Below are positions 55,805 to 64,000 of a stretch of DNA of 64,000 nucleotides, piece after piece. Origin of the DNA: Candidatus Mediterraneibacter intestinavium (lineage in GTDB: Bacteria; Bacillota; Clostridia; Lachnospirales; Lachnospiraceae). The position numbers were made by a program, and so were the translations under genes. A model generated the notes under the pieces. The model saw nothing but the letters and a program-made list of their open reading frames with translations, had not been told where the DNA came from and ran no database searches. The number at the start of each line of letters is the position of its first letter. The stretch's first letter is position 1. Location: the NCBI GenBank assembly GCA_019119205.1, contig DWXK01000062.1, forward strand, positions 1-64,000, given 5' to 3'.

Positions 55805-57538
55805 TCACTGCTCCCATCCTGTAACGCTGCGCCATCCGGTGACATCCTGCACTGCCGCATCCGAATTCAGCGGATCACGATGCCTGTAATCAAAGAGGAG
55901 CAGCTTTCCCCGGAATCTCTCCAGATGCGTCATCTTCCTGATCTGCCGGCTGTCATAGCCTTCATAGTCCCGCAGATAGAAATGCTCCTGCGCTTCCATC
56001 TTATAAAACGCTGCCGCGTCTTCTTTTTTCACACTGTTTTCTCCCAGGAATCCCGGACGGTTTCTCACATTATCTCTCAAATACAGGTCCAATGTCAACC
56101 ACCCTCTGTATTCTTCCGGATCTTTCACATCCAGTCCGCAGATAAAACGATACAGTATCTCATATCTGGAGATCCTGGAGTGGCTCACGCCGAAAAGACC
56201 ATTTTCCTCATAATATCTTCCCATCGCTTCATACATTTCAAACGGTGAATCGAACTCCTTCTCCAGTTCCCGCATCGTGTTGGCGAACTGGGCGCTGTTA
56301 TAGTACACCTCCACCATCTCTTCCACTTTTTTCAGCCGGATGATATCCCCGTAGGAGAGCCAGCGGGTGGAGAGCACTTCATAAGGCGGCCTGTCCTGAT
56401 AAAAGAGCTCATACTCCCCTGTCTTTTCCTGCATCAGAGAACCTTTGAGCACCTTCAGGAATCCAAGCTGGAGCTGCTCCGGGCGCATGCTGTACACCTC
56501 GTTAAAAGACGCCGCAAAGCTGGCGTAGTCCTCATAAGGCAGCCCCGCGATCAGGTCCAGATGCTGATGGACATTTCCTCTTCCCCGGATCCGCGCCACG
56601 GTCTCTTTGACCTGCTCTGTTTTCATGGAGCGCCTGATCTCCCGGATCGTCCGCTCATTGGTGGACTGTACCCCGATCTCAAGCTGGATCAGTCCGGGTC
56701 TCATGCTGTTTATCAGACGGATCTCTTCCTCGTTCAGAAGGTCCGCCGCGATCTCAAAATGAAAATTTGTCTTTCCCCTGTCATGTTCCCTGATATAACT
56801 CCAGACTGCCATGGCGTGATCGTGACGGCAGTTGAACGTACGGTCCACAAACTTCACCTGGGGCACCTCATGGTCGATAAAAAACTGCAGTTCCCTCTTT
56901 ACCAGTTCAATCTCCCGGAACCGGAGGGTTTTATCGACAGACGACAGACAGTAGCTGCACGAGAAGGGGCAGCCACGGCTGGACTCGTAATAAATGATCC
57001 TGTTTTGGAAGTTTTCCAGATCTTCATACACAAAGGGGACTGTGCTCAGATCCAGGATCTTTCGCGCCGCGTTCACCTTCACGCTTCCCGACAGCATCCG
57101 GAATGCGATCCCCCTGATCTCCTCCAGGCGCTTTCCCTGTCCGCGGAAATACTCTGTCAATTCCAGAAAAGTCTCCTCTCCCTCCCCGCACATGATACCT
57201 TCCACCATCGGATACTCTCCCAGCATCTGCGGCGCATTGTACGAGACTTCAGGGCCTCCCAGCCAGAGTCTCGTATCAGGCAGCACTTTGGGCAGTTCCT
57301 CCAGGAGCATTTCTACATAAGTGATATTCCAAAGATAGCACGAGAGGCAGATCACATCCGGATGTTCCCCGTAGAGATCCATGAGGATCTCATCCACCGG
57401 CTGGTTTATCGTATATTCTTTGATCTGGATCTCCGGCGCCTGGTTCTCTGCATATTTTTGTGCATATGCCCGCAGACTGTAGACTGCCAGATTAGAATGG
57501 ATATATTTTGCGTTAATGGCTGTGAGCAGGATCTTCAT
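55805..57538 (-). CDS. B12-binding domain radical SAM protein (DUF4080-like C-terminus)
   Basis: YESSRGCPFSCSYCLSS radical SAM CxxxCxxC; N-terminal cobalamin-binding-like fold. Confidence 0.93.
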   Translation of the reverse strand: MKILLTAINAKYIHSNLAVYSLRAYAQKYAENQAPEIQIKEYTINQPVDEILMDLYGEHPDVICLSCYLWNITYVEMLLEELPKVLPDTRLWLGGPEVSYNAPQMLGEYPMVEGIMCGEGEETFLELTEYFRGQGKRLEEIRGIAFRMLSGSVKVNAARKILDLSTVPFVYEDLENFQNRIIYYESSRGCPFSCSYCLSSVDKTLRFREIELVKRELQFFIDHEVPQVKFVDRTFNCRHDHAMAVWSYIREHDRGKTNFHFEIAADLLNEEEIRLINSMRPGLIQLEIGVQSTNERTIREIRRSMKTEQVKETVARIRGRGNVHQHLDLIAGLPYEDYASFAASFNEVYSMRPEQLQLGFLKVLKGSLMQEKTGEYELFYQDRPPYEVLSTRWLSYGDIIRLKKVEEMVEVYYNSAQFANTMRELEKEFDSPFEMYEAMGRYYEENGLFGVSHSRISRYEILYRFICGLDVKDPEEYRGWLTLDLYLRDNVRNRPGFLGENSVKKEDAAAFYKMEAQEHFYLRDYEGYDSRQIRKMTHLERFRGKLLLFDYRHRDPLNSDAAVQDVTGWRSVTGWEQ

Positions 57539-58587
57539 CGCTTCGCCGCCTCCTTGTCTGTTTTTTCGTCCTTCCAGTATAGTTCTCTCTGTTTTTCATT
57601 CAGTCCGTTGATAAAACGCCTCTTCATGATCAGGAATTCTTCCAGGTCCATCAGGATATGATAGAGCACCGCTCTGTTCTCGAACTCTTCTCTGCTCTCC
57701 GGGAGCGGTTCGTCTTTCATGTCAATGAAGATCTGTTCCAGCTTCCCGATCTGCTCCTCCGGAGAATTATGCTCTACCACATAATCCGAAAGATACCGGA
57801 TATAATCTGCAATGATCTGCGCCTGGGCAGGGATCATGCGGATCCGTTTCGCCTCGTAGTGGAGATTATGGAGCGTACTGAGCTGTTTCATCCGCATCTC
57901 AAAATAGTCAATATAATAGCCTGGATGAGACTGGAATGTATTGTCCTGATATTCATAGGCATCTCCGATATATCCCTGCAGATCTGCCTCCAGGCTTTTG
58001 ATGTCGTCCCAGACATTTCTCTGCATCTCCTCGCTGGCGAGATAAGACGCCAGTTCCAGCAGGATCGCCCGGAGCCTCTCCTCCGTGACACGCATATTAT
58101 GGATCAGATATTCTCTCTGGCTCCGGTAATCGTGGAACAGGTTCAGTATCACAGCGATCGTGATCCCGATCAGCACCAGGAGGAATTCATTCCGCACAAA
58201 TTCATACCCGAAATCCCTGCTCGTCAAAAAATGTGTACCGATCACCGCGTTGACAGAGATGGTCGCCTTCCATCCCAGCGCGCTGCTGATCCCGAAGAGA
58301 AAAAAGATATATACCCCATACGCGATCCATTCACTGTCAAGGCATTCAAAAGTGATCCCCGCCAAAACGACGGAAAATACAAATGTGACAAGCCTGTACA
58401 CGGACAGCCTCACCGTCTCCCACTTCGTCGTCACCAGGGTAAGGAGCGCTATAGTCCCCGCTGAGGCCTCGTACTCCAGCCCCAGTATCTGGGCGATATA
58501 GATTGCGGCACTGCTCCCCACCGCGATCTTTGCCGCAAGGAGGATCACCTTTCTCCATTCATTCTTCGTTTTCACTTCTATCTTCAT
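57535..58587 (-). CDS. aromatic acid exporter family (ArAE/FUSC-like) membrane protein
   Basis: 350 aa; N-terminal TM cluster, C-terminal soluble helical domain. Confidence 0.85.
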   Translation of the reverse strand: MKIEVKTKNEWRKVILLAAKIAVGSSAAIYIAQILGLEYEASAGTIALLTLVTTKWETVRLSVYRLVTFVFSVVLAGITFECLDSEWIAYGVYIFFLFGISSALGWKATISVNAVIGTHFLTSRDFGYEFVRNEFLLVLIGITIAVILNLFHDYRSQREYLIHNMRVTEERLRAILLELASYLASEEMQRNVWDDIKSLEADLQGYIGDAYEYQDNTFQSHPGYYIDYFEMRMKQLSTLHNLHYEAKRIRMIPAQAQIIADYIRYLSDYVVEHNSPEEQIGKLEQIFIDMKDEPLPESREEFENRAVLYHILMDLEEFLIMKRRFINGLNEKQRELYWKDEKTDKEAAKR

Positions 58588-58694
58588 GTATTTCCCCTCT
58601 CACCGTTACGTTCCACTGTGATCTCTCATTTTCCATTCTAGTTTATTCTGTCGGAAAAAGCTATACAAAAACACTGTAAAAAGTCCCCCATCCA

Positions 58695-58723
58695 TTGACA
58701 TTTGCGGGAAAACCATGTAAAAT
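58695..58723 (+). promoter_or_regulatory. promoter of the SRP RNA
   Basis: TTGACA (58695), 17 nt spacer, TAAAAT (58718). Confidence 0.75.
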
Positions 58724-58731
58724 TATGATTT

Positions 58732-58990
58732 GTGCAGCCGGGGTGTTAGCGGTACCTTGTACCTGCAATCCGCTATAGCAGGGGTGATATTGCGCAGAGG
58801 GCGACAGCCGGCAGGGCTGCCCCCGGTAAGTGACGTTGATGTCCGGGTCTCACGCGACGGGAACCTGTGAACCGTGTCAGGTCGGGAACGGAGCAGCACT
58901 AAGCAGGAGCTCTCGGGTGCCGTGAGGGTGCCTGGGCTGAGTTAACTGCCGGGGTAACGCCTGTTAGCCGAGTTCGAAGCGCAATGCACG
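58732..58990 (+). ncRNA. ffs: signal recognition particle RNA (large bacterial type with Alu domain)
   Basis: Domain IV core CCGTGTCAGGTCGGGAACGGAGCAGCACTAAGC; closing GTGCA/TGCAC at the ends. Confidence 0.95.
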
Positions 58991-59010
58991 TTAAAAAGAA
59001 AAAGTCTCCG

Positions 59011-59052
59011 GAATATGCCGCAATCCTGCTGGCATATTCCGGAGTTTTTTAT
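59011..59052. terminator. terminator between SRP RNA and tadA (bidirectional)
   Basis: CTCCGGAATATGCC...GGCATATTCCGGAG followed by TTTTTTATTTT; A-rich on the other side. Confidence 0.85.
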
Positions 59053-59061
59053 TTTCTATTT

Positions 59062-59610
59062 CTATACTGATGCGCGCTTTACCATACACTCTTTCTCTCG
59101 TCTCTCTTTTTCCCTTTTCTTCCGCTCCCTCAGTTCCTTAAAAAACCGCTTCATCATCCCGCTGCACTCTTCTTCCAGCACTCCGGTGGTCAGCTCCGCC
59201 TGATGGTTGAAACGCTCCACCTGCAGCAGGTTCAGCACGGACCCGGCACACCCTGCCTTCGGGTTCATACAGCCCACGACCACCCGTGGGATCCTTGACT
59301 GGATGATCGCGCCGGAGCACATCTGACAGGGTTCCAGCGTCACATAGAGCGTACACTCCTCCAGTCTCCAGTCCCCGAGTTTTCTGCTCGCCTTTTTTAT
59401 GGCAGTGATCTCGGCATGGGCAAGAGGGCTTTTATCCGTATTGCGCCGGTTATATCCTCTGCCGATGATCTTTCCGTCGTGGACGATCACACAGCCGATT
59501 GGCGTCTCGTCAAGGGCATATGCTTTCTTCGCCTGTTTTATGGCTTCCCGCATAAATTTTTTATCCAGTTCACTGCCGGCAGACTGTTCTTCCCGAATCC
59601 TGTCTTCCAT
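59062..59610 (-). CDS. tadA: tRNA-specific adenosine deaminase
   Basis: HAEITAIKKASRKLGDWRLEECTLYVTLEPCQMCSGAIIQSRIPRVVVGCMNPKAGCAGS. Confidence 0.95.
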   Translation of the reverse strand: MEDRIREEQSAGSELDKKFMREAIKQAKKAYALDETPIGCVIVHDGKIIGRGYNRRNTDKSPLAHAEITAIKKASRKLGDWRLEECTLYVTLEPCQMCSGAIIQSRIPRVVVGCMNPKAGCAGSVLNLLQVERFNHQAELTTGVLEEECSGMMKRFFKELRERKKREKERREKECMVKRASV

Positions 59611-59690
59611 CTCATTCCATCCTTTCCCGGTTCTTTTTCCTGCCCTCTCTGAATAAACTAGCACAGAAAAGACAAGATAAGAGGTCATTC

Positions 59691-60701
59691 ATGAATCCCG
59701 GTATCTATTATCTGTATGAATATCAAAATAAAACGCGCAGAAGAAACGTCGGTTTCCTAAAGATCGCACGACACTATCAATCCTGCATCCTCCAGATCCA
59801 CCTCCGCGGGATCGGGACAGGGAACGGTGCTTCCCTAGAGCTCTGGGCATTCTGTCTCCAGGACGGGGACATGGTAGGGAGCCGGATCGCTGCTCTGACC
59901 TGCTTTAACCGCACCATATCCGCACGGCTTCCCGTATCCGAATCCACTTTTCCGGAAGAGCGCTCCCTCTCCGAGATAGACGGTTTCCTGGTCCGCCTCC
60001 CCGGAGGGAACCCGCCCATCTTCTGGATCGCCTCCGGGCAGCTTTTTGATGCAGATCCTGCCGAGCTCAGAGAACCCGCGCCCGCCTCTCCCGAAGCAGC
60101 TTCGCAGAGTCCCGAAGAGAGGGATACCAGCGGTAATCTTCAGGATCTGTCTGATCTGCAGGCTCCGCTTGATCCGCAGGATCCGCCGGAAATCGCTGAG
60201 GACGTTCCTGAGGTGGTACCCGAGGGTGTACCTGATACAACTTCTCCCGGAACTGCGGCGGATTCCTCCGGAAATTCATCGGACACTCCCGGAACTGCAG
60301 CAGATGCTCCCCCCGGAAACTCGCCCGAAGCACAGTGCCGAACCGAATCCGCTCCGGACCACTCTTCTGCCAGAAAGATCCAGCGTTCAGACCTTACCCG
60401 GCTTCCGAAAAAATTCTGGACGCTCGCGAACAACAGTTTCCTGCTCCACGGTTATCACAACTACGGGCATCTCCTTCTGGTGGAGGAGGAAGGTAATGTG
60501 TGGCTGGGCGTTCCCGGGATCTATGATCCCCGTGAAGCAAGAGCCGCTGAACTCTTCGGTTTCCCCCAGTTCACCCGTTCCTATGCAGAGGAACTGGAAC
60601 TCAGCGAAGAAGAACGAAACGACAGTGCTGACTTCGGACACTGGTGCCGTTACCTTGATACGGCAAAGCGTACCGGCGGCGAAAATGAAATGCCCGGATA
60701 A
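59691..60701 (+). CDS. uncharacterised protein with conserved N- and C-terminal parts and a P/E/S/T-rich linker (DUF6128-like)
   Basis: 336 aa; MNPGIYYLYEYQNKTRRRNVGFLKIARHYQSCILQIHLRGI...LTRLPKKFWTLANNSFLLHGYHNYGHLLLVEE. Confidence 0.7.
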   Translation: MNPGIYYLYEYQNKTRRRNVGFLKIARHYQSCILQIHLRGIGTGNGASLELWAFCLQDGDMVGSRIAALTCFNRTISARLPVSESTFPEERSLSEIDGFLVRLPGGNPPIFWIASGQLFDADPAELREPAPASPEAASQSPEERDTSGNLQDLSDLQAPLDPQDPPEIAEDVPEVVPEGVPDTTSPGTAADSSGNSSDTPGTAADAPPGNSPEAQCRTESAPDHSSARKIQRSDLTRLPKKFWTLANNSFLLHGYHNYGHLLLVEEEGNVWLGVPGIYDPREARAAELFGFPQFTRSYAEELELSEEERNDSADFGHWCRYLDTAKRTGGENEMPG

Positions 60702-60734
60702 ACACATATCAAATCACCCTGCCAAAGGCTTTGC

Positions 60735-62150
60735 TTACAGTATCCCTTTCATCTGCTGATAAAGGCTTTTCGCATAGCTGTCTGTCATCCCGCACACATA
60801 GTCCGTGACAAGGAGCAGGCGGAGATACAGTTTTTCCGCCTCGCTCTTTCCTTCTGCCTGAAGGCGGTAAGCATTTTTATAATTGTCAGAGATAAAGGAT
60901 ACGACACGGATATCTGTCGAGTCCATCTTCCCCTCGGTATCATAGTACAGAACGGCGTGGACAAGCCGGTCCATCAGGAAATCAAGGATCGCTGACTCTG
61001 TCAGTTCCATCTCGTAGATCGCGCGGGAAGTAAATACGCGGCGGTATGCCAGGCCGCCCAGCAGTTCCATCAGCGGCTCCCCAAAAGTACCACTGAACAG
61101 ATCCTGTCCGAAAATCCCCTCCATGATCGCGTCATAGTTTGAAGTAAATCCATAGGTAGCGCAGTTGATCAGAAACCCCTGCGCGCTCACGATCCAGTTC
61201 TTCACCGCGTAGGACTCTGGACTGCTCACGCCTTTCTCCTGCCCCCTCGCGTAAAGCCTGCGCAGCTTGTCCAGCGGACGGAATCCCGCATCCTGAAAAG
61301 ATCCCTCGATCGATGAGAGTTCTTTTTCCAGCGTATAGTATGTGATAAATCCTTTCACAAATGCATCCTCAATGTCCGCCGTCTTATACGCCAGGTCATC
61401 CGCCGCTTCCAGGATATAAGTAAGGGGATGCCGCCTGTTTCCCGTCCCTGTCGCGCCGGTGATCTTTTTGAACGTCTCTTCATCCGCCAGATAATACCCC
61501 ATCTTCTTGTCCTTGATGTTCCCGCTCGCTGTGTTGATCTCAGTGGACGGGACCGGATATTTTATGATCGTATTGAGCAGGGCGTAGGTCAGGTTCATCC
61601 CGTGTTCATCTACAAGGTAATGAAGCCTGGTCACAAGGCGCAGCGCCTGTGCATTTCCCTCAAAATGAAGAAAATCCTGCTTCATCTGCCCGTTCAGCAT
61701 CTTTTCCACAGGCTTTCCGAAAAACATAAGTTTCGGGAGATGTTTCTCAAACCACTCCCTGATCGCTTCTTCCCCAAAATGACCAAACGGCGGATTTCCG
61801 ATATCATGGATCAGCCCCGCGCACTCCAGGATATGGGTGATATCCTCCCTCATCTTCGGCGTAAAACCGGGATCTTTACGATATTTCAGGATATTTTCGC
61901 CGATATTCTGCCCCAGTGATTTTCCCAGAGACGCCACCTCCAGCGAGTGCGTCAGCCGGGTCCGGATAAAATCACTCTTATCCAGCGGGAACACCTGGGT
62001 CTTGTCCTGCAGGCGCCGGAAGGAGGCACTGCCGATGATCCGGTGATAATCTTTTTCAAATTCACTTCTCAGGTCAGTCGATCTGTGCCGGCTGACGTTC
62101 TCCCGCTCCCGTCGTTCACACAGGAGACGGCTCCACTCCATTCTTTCCAT
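60735..62150 (-). CDS. dgt: deoxyguanosinetriphosphate triphosphohydrolase (dGTPase, HD domain)
   Basis: RLTHSLEVASLGKSLGQNIGEN...ECAGLIHDIGNPPFGHFGEEAI. Confidence 0.95.
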   Translation of the reverse strand: MERMEWSRLLCERRERENVSRHRSTDLRSEFEKDYHRIIGSASFRRLQDKTQVFPLDKSDFIRTRLTHSLEVASLGKSLGQNIGENILKYRKDPGFTPKMREDITHILECAGLIHDIGNPPFGHFGEEAIREWFEKHLPKLMFFGKPVEKMLNGQMKQDFLHFEGNAQALRLVTRLHYLVDEHGMNLTYALLNTIIKYPVPSTEINTASGNIKDKKMGYYLADEETFKKITGATGTGNRRHPLTYILEAADDLAYKTADIEDAFVKGFITYYTLEKELSSIEGSFQDAGFRPLDKLRRLYARGQEKGVSSPESYAVKNWIVSAQGFLINCATYGFTSNYDAIMEGIFGQDLFSGTFGEPLMELLGGLAYRRVFTSRAIYEMELTESAILDFLMDRLVHAVLYYDTEGKMDSTDIRVVSFISDNYKNAYRLQAEGKSEAEKLYLRLLLVTDYVCGMTDSYAKSLYQQMKGIL

Positions 62151-62285
62151 GCCTTTTCTGTCCTTTTATAAAGCGGACGGACGTATCTGCTCCGCTTCCG
62201 CGATAAAAACATGAATCGGCATACGGGATCATCTCTAATCTCCGTACGCCGATAATGTGTCATTGCCCCTTGTACACTGACGCTG

Positions 62286-63383
62286 TCAGTCAAGATAGAT
62301 CGGCGGTTCATACGCCTTGCCAAGAAGCGCTTTTTTCCGCTCCTGATATCCGAGGAACGCCCATTCTGTCATGTCTGTCCATTTATGTATGCTTCTGTCA
62401 TATACCTGTACATATCCGATCCTGGTCGGGTGCATCCTTACACTGTTGGACTGGTATTCCCTTCCGGTGTACGGGTTCACCTCGCCCTGTTCCCGGTCTT
62501 CCTCCACGTCATTGTGGGAGATCACAGGCTCAAAGTCATCTTTCCCCGCACTCTGCGCGCTGCTCTGTACACCGGCAGACGACAGCATGTCATCAGAGTC
62601 TGAAAGGCGCATTTCGTGTGATGCGTTATTTTCCTTTTCTTTTTTCTCCGCCTTTTTCTCCGGCTCTGTGTGTTTTCTCCTCAGGAAGAAATTGCCGAAC
62701 CTCTCTTTTTTCGGCTTTTCCAGTTCCTCTTTGATCACTTCCACCGGCTCTCCGGATTTTGCGTTTTCCTCCAGTTCCGAGAGTTCCTCATGGATCTCAT
62801 AGAGTTCACCGATCGTCATGTCCCTCTCGTCCTGCTCTTCCGCAGAAATATTCTCCTCTTCCGGAACAGCTTCCTCAGGAACCGCCCCCACTGTCAGAGA
62901 CTCTTCCTCCTCTTCCGGCATTTCCGCCGACGCTTCAGCAGCGCTTTCCTCCACAGTTTCCTGTTCCGCGTATCCTGCAGTTTCCGCTTCCTCCGAAACG
63001 ATATCAGCGGTCTCACCCGCAGAATCCGTTGAAGTCTCATATACCGCGCCTGCGTCTGCAGCAGCCTCCTCCTGAACTGCCTGTGTCTCTGCATGCTCCG
63101 CCGCAGCCCCGGCTGACACCTGTTCTGTCCTCCGCCCGGTCCTTGCCGGCGCTTTTGCCGTATCTCCACCCATGATGCTGAGCTGGAACGGACACTCCAG
63201 GATCGCAGCGATCATCCTCATATCCTGCTCCTGAAAATTGTCTCGTCCGAGACGCTGCGTCAGGTTCTGTCTGGACATCTTTTTCCCGGTCCGCTCCTCA
63301 ATGGTCTCCGCTAGTTCCTTGATCGTCATCCCTTTTCGGCCGAGAATGATCTTGACCTGTTCGCCAAACGTTAAATCTTCCAT
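62286..63383 (-). CDS. helix-turn-helix domain protein with a long acidic linker and a conserved C-terminal tail
   Basis: N-terminal LTFGEQVKIILGRKGMTIKELAETIEERTGKKMSRQNLTQRLGRDNF (XRE-like); C-term VRMHPTRIGYVQVYDRSIHKWTDMTEWAFLGYQERKKALLGKAYEPPIYLD. Confidence 0.75.
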   Translation of the reverse strand: MEDLTFGEQVKIILGRKGMTIKELAETIEERTGKKMSRQNLTQRLGRDNFQEQDMRMIAAILECPFQLSIMGGDTAKAPARTGRRTEQVSAGAAAEHAETQAVQEEAAADAGAVYETSTDSAGETADIVSEEAETAGYAEQETVEESAAEASAEMPEEEEESLTVGAVPEEAVPEEENISAEEQDERDMTIGELYEIHEELSELEENAKSGEPVEVIKEELEKPKKERFGNFFLRRKHTEPEKKAEKKEKENNASHEMRLSDSDDMLSSAGVQSSAQSAGKDDFEPVISHNDVEEDREQGEVNPYTGREYQSNSVRMHPTRIGYVQVYDRSIHKWTDMTEWAFLGYQERKKALLGKAYEPPIYLD

Positions 63384-63434
63384 GGTTTTCCTCCTTATGT
63401 AAATTATACTCCTTTGTTCCTTTTGGTCATTGTC

Positions 63435-63634
63435 TGTAGTTCATAGTTCACACCTGACCGCCGCCCGCATGCGCACTCGTCGCGCTGACGCGCTCCAGTC
63501 CCGCGCTTCGCGCTAAGACTGCTTATGTAGGCGGCGGTTACGAGTTCCACTCGTACTCAGGAATAGGAAAATGCCTCTTACATGCAAGCATGACGCTGCA
63601 TTTTCCTATTCCTGAGCACGGTGTGAACTGTAAC
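63435..63634. mobile_element. MITE-like structured element
   Basis: Outer inverted repeat AGTTCACACC (63445..63454)/GGTGTGAACT (63620..63629); inner stems ACCGCCGCC/GGCGGCGGT and a perfect 19-bp stem CTCAGGAATAGGAAAATGC/GCATTTTCCTATTCCTGAG; flanked by 11-bp direct repeats TGGTCATTGTC (63424..63434, 63635..63645). Confidence 0.65.
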
Positions 63635-63637
63635 TGG

Positions 63638-64000
63638 TCATTGTCCCAGGATATATTCCTCCAGCGTGATCCCCTTTTCCGTGATCTCTTTCGCCGCCTC
63701 TTCTCCTACGTAGCGGTAGTGCCACGGCTCATAGATGATCCCTGTTATATCCGCCTTATCCTGCGGGTAACGCAGTATAAATCCATACTCCCAGCAGTGC
63801 TCCATCAGCCATTTCTGCTCGTCTGTATCTCCCTGTCTGTCATCCAGTTCCTCATATTCCGAGGAGATGATGTCCACTGCAAGTCCGGTCGCATGTTCGC
63901 TGGTCCCGGGAACGGCGACGGACTTCTTCGTCTCGTCATATGCGTTGAGAGGCGTGTAGCCCTGGTCGATCCAGTCCTGCATGGTAGAGTTGAACACTTC
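63638..64000 (-). CDS. M15 family D-alanyl-D-alanine carboxypeptidase (5' end outside window)
   Basis: VPGTSEHATGLAVDIISSEYEELDDRQGDTDEQKWLMEHCWEYGFILRYPQDKADITGIIYEPWHYRYVGEEAAKEI (VanY-type). Confidence 0.93.
   Translation of the reverse strand, partial: EVFNSTMQDWIDQGYTPLNAYDETKKSVAVPGTSEHATGLAVDIISSEYEELDDRQGDTDEQKWLMEHCWEYGFILRYPQDKADITGIIYEPWHYRYVGEEAAKEITEKGITLEEYILGQ

Noticed and set aside
63435-63640. CRISPR array or rRNA/tRNA remnant
   Set aside because: No regularly spaced repeats; structure is nested inverted repeats with flanking direct repeats

Overview
This window is core chromosome from a Firmicute, most likely Lachnospiraceae/Clostridia. That assignment rests on gene content and protein style, not on a search. 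It holds the rpmG-secE-nusG-rplK-rplA and rplJ-rplL-rpoB-rpoC clusters, rpsL (partial), proS with a T-box leader, a TelA/XpaC pair, spoVG, two glgC-glgD pairs (the second glgD truncated), murC, a dnaD-dnaC-prs-kdpD-like-kdpE run, a galactonate catabolism operon, a complete V-type ATPase operon, SRP RNA, tadA, dgt and others. The most notable accessory feature is a Wadjet-type SMC defence locus (jetABCD, about 25.0-31.3 kb). It sits between rplA and the L10 leader/rplJ, inside what is normally a contiguous ribosomal/RNA polymerase region, and its jetD is split across two frames with an apparent internal deletion. Upstream of jetA is a 73-bp perfect cloverleaf-like palindrome: three hairpins with 3-nt loops, closed by a 9-bp stem that carries inward-facing extended -10 motifs (TGGTATAAT) on both strands, plus a 22-bp direct repeat. 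Other leads are a MITE-like palindromic element flanked by 11-bp direct repeats at 63.4 kb, with possible related ends in the proS leader; a DnaA-box cluster ahead of dnaD-dnaC; an Rpn-like pseudogene; and a minisatellite inside an AIR-synthase-like gene. All calls were made by reading the sequence and the supplied ORFs. No database search was run.
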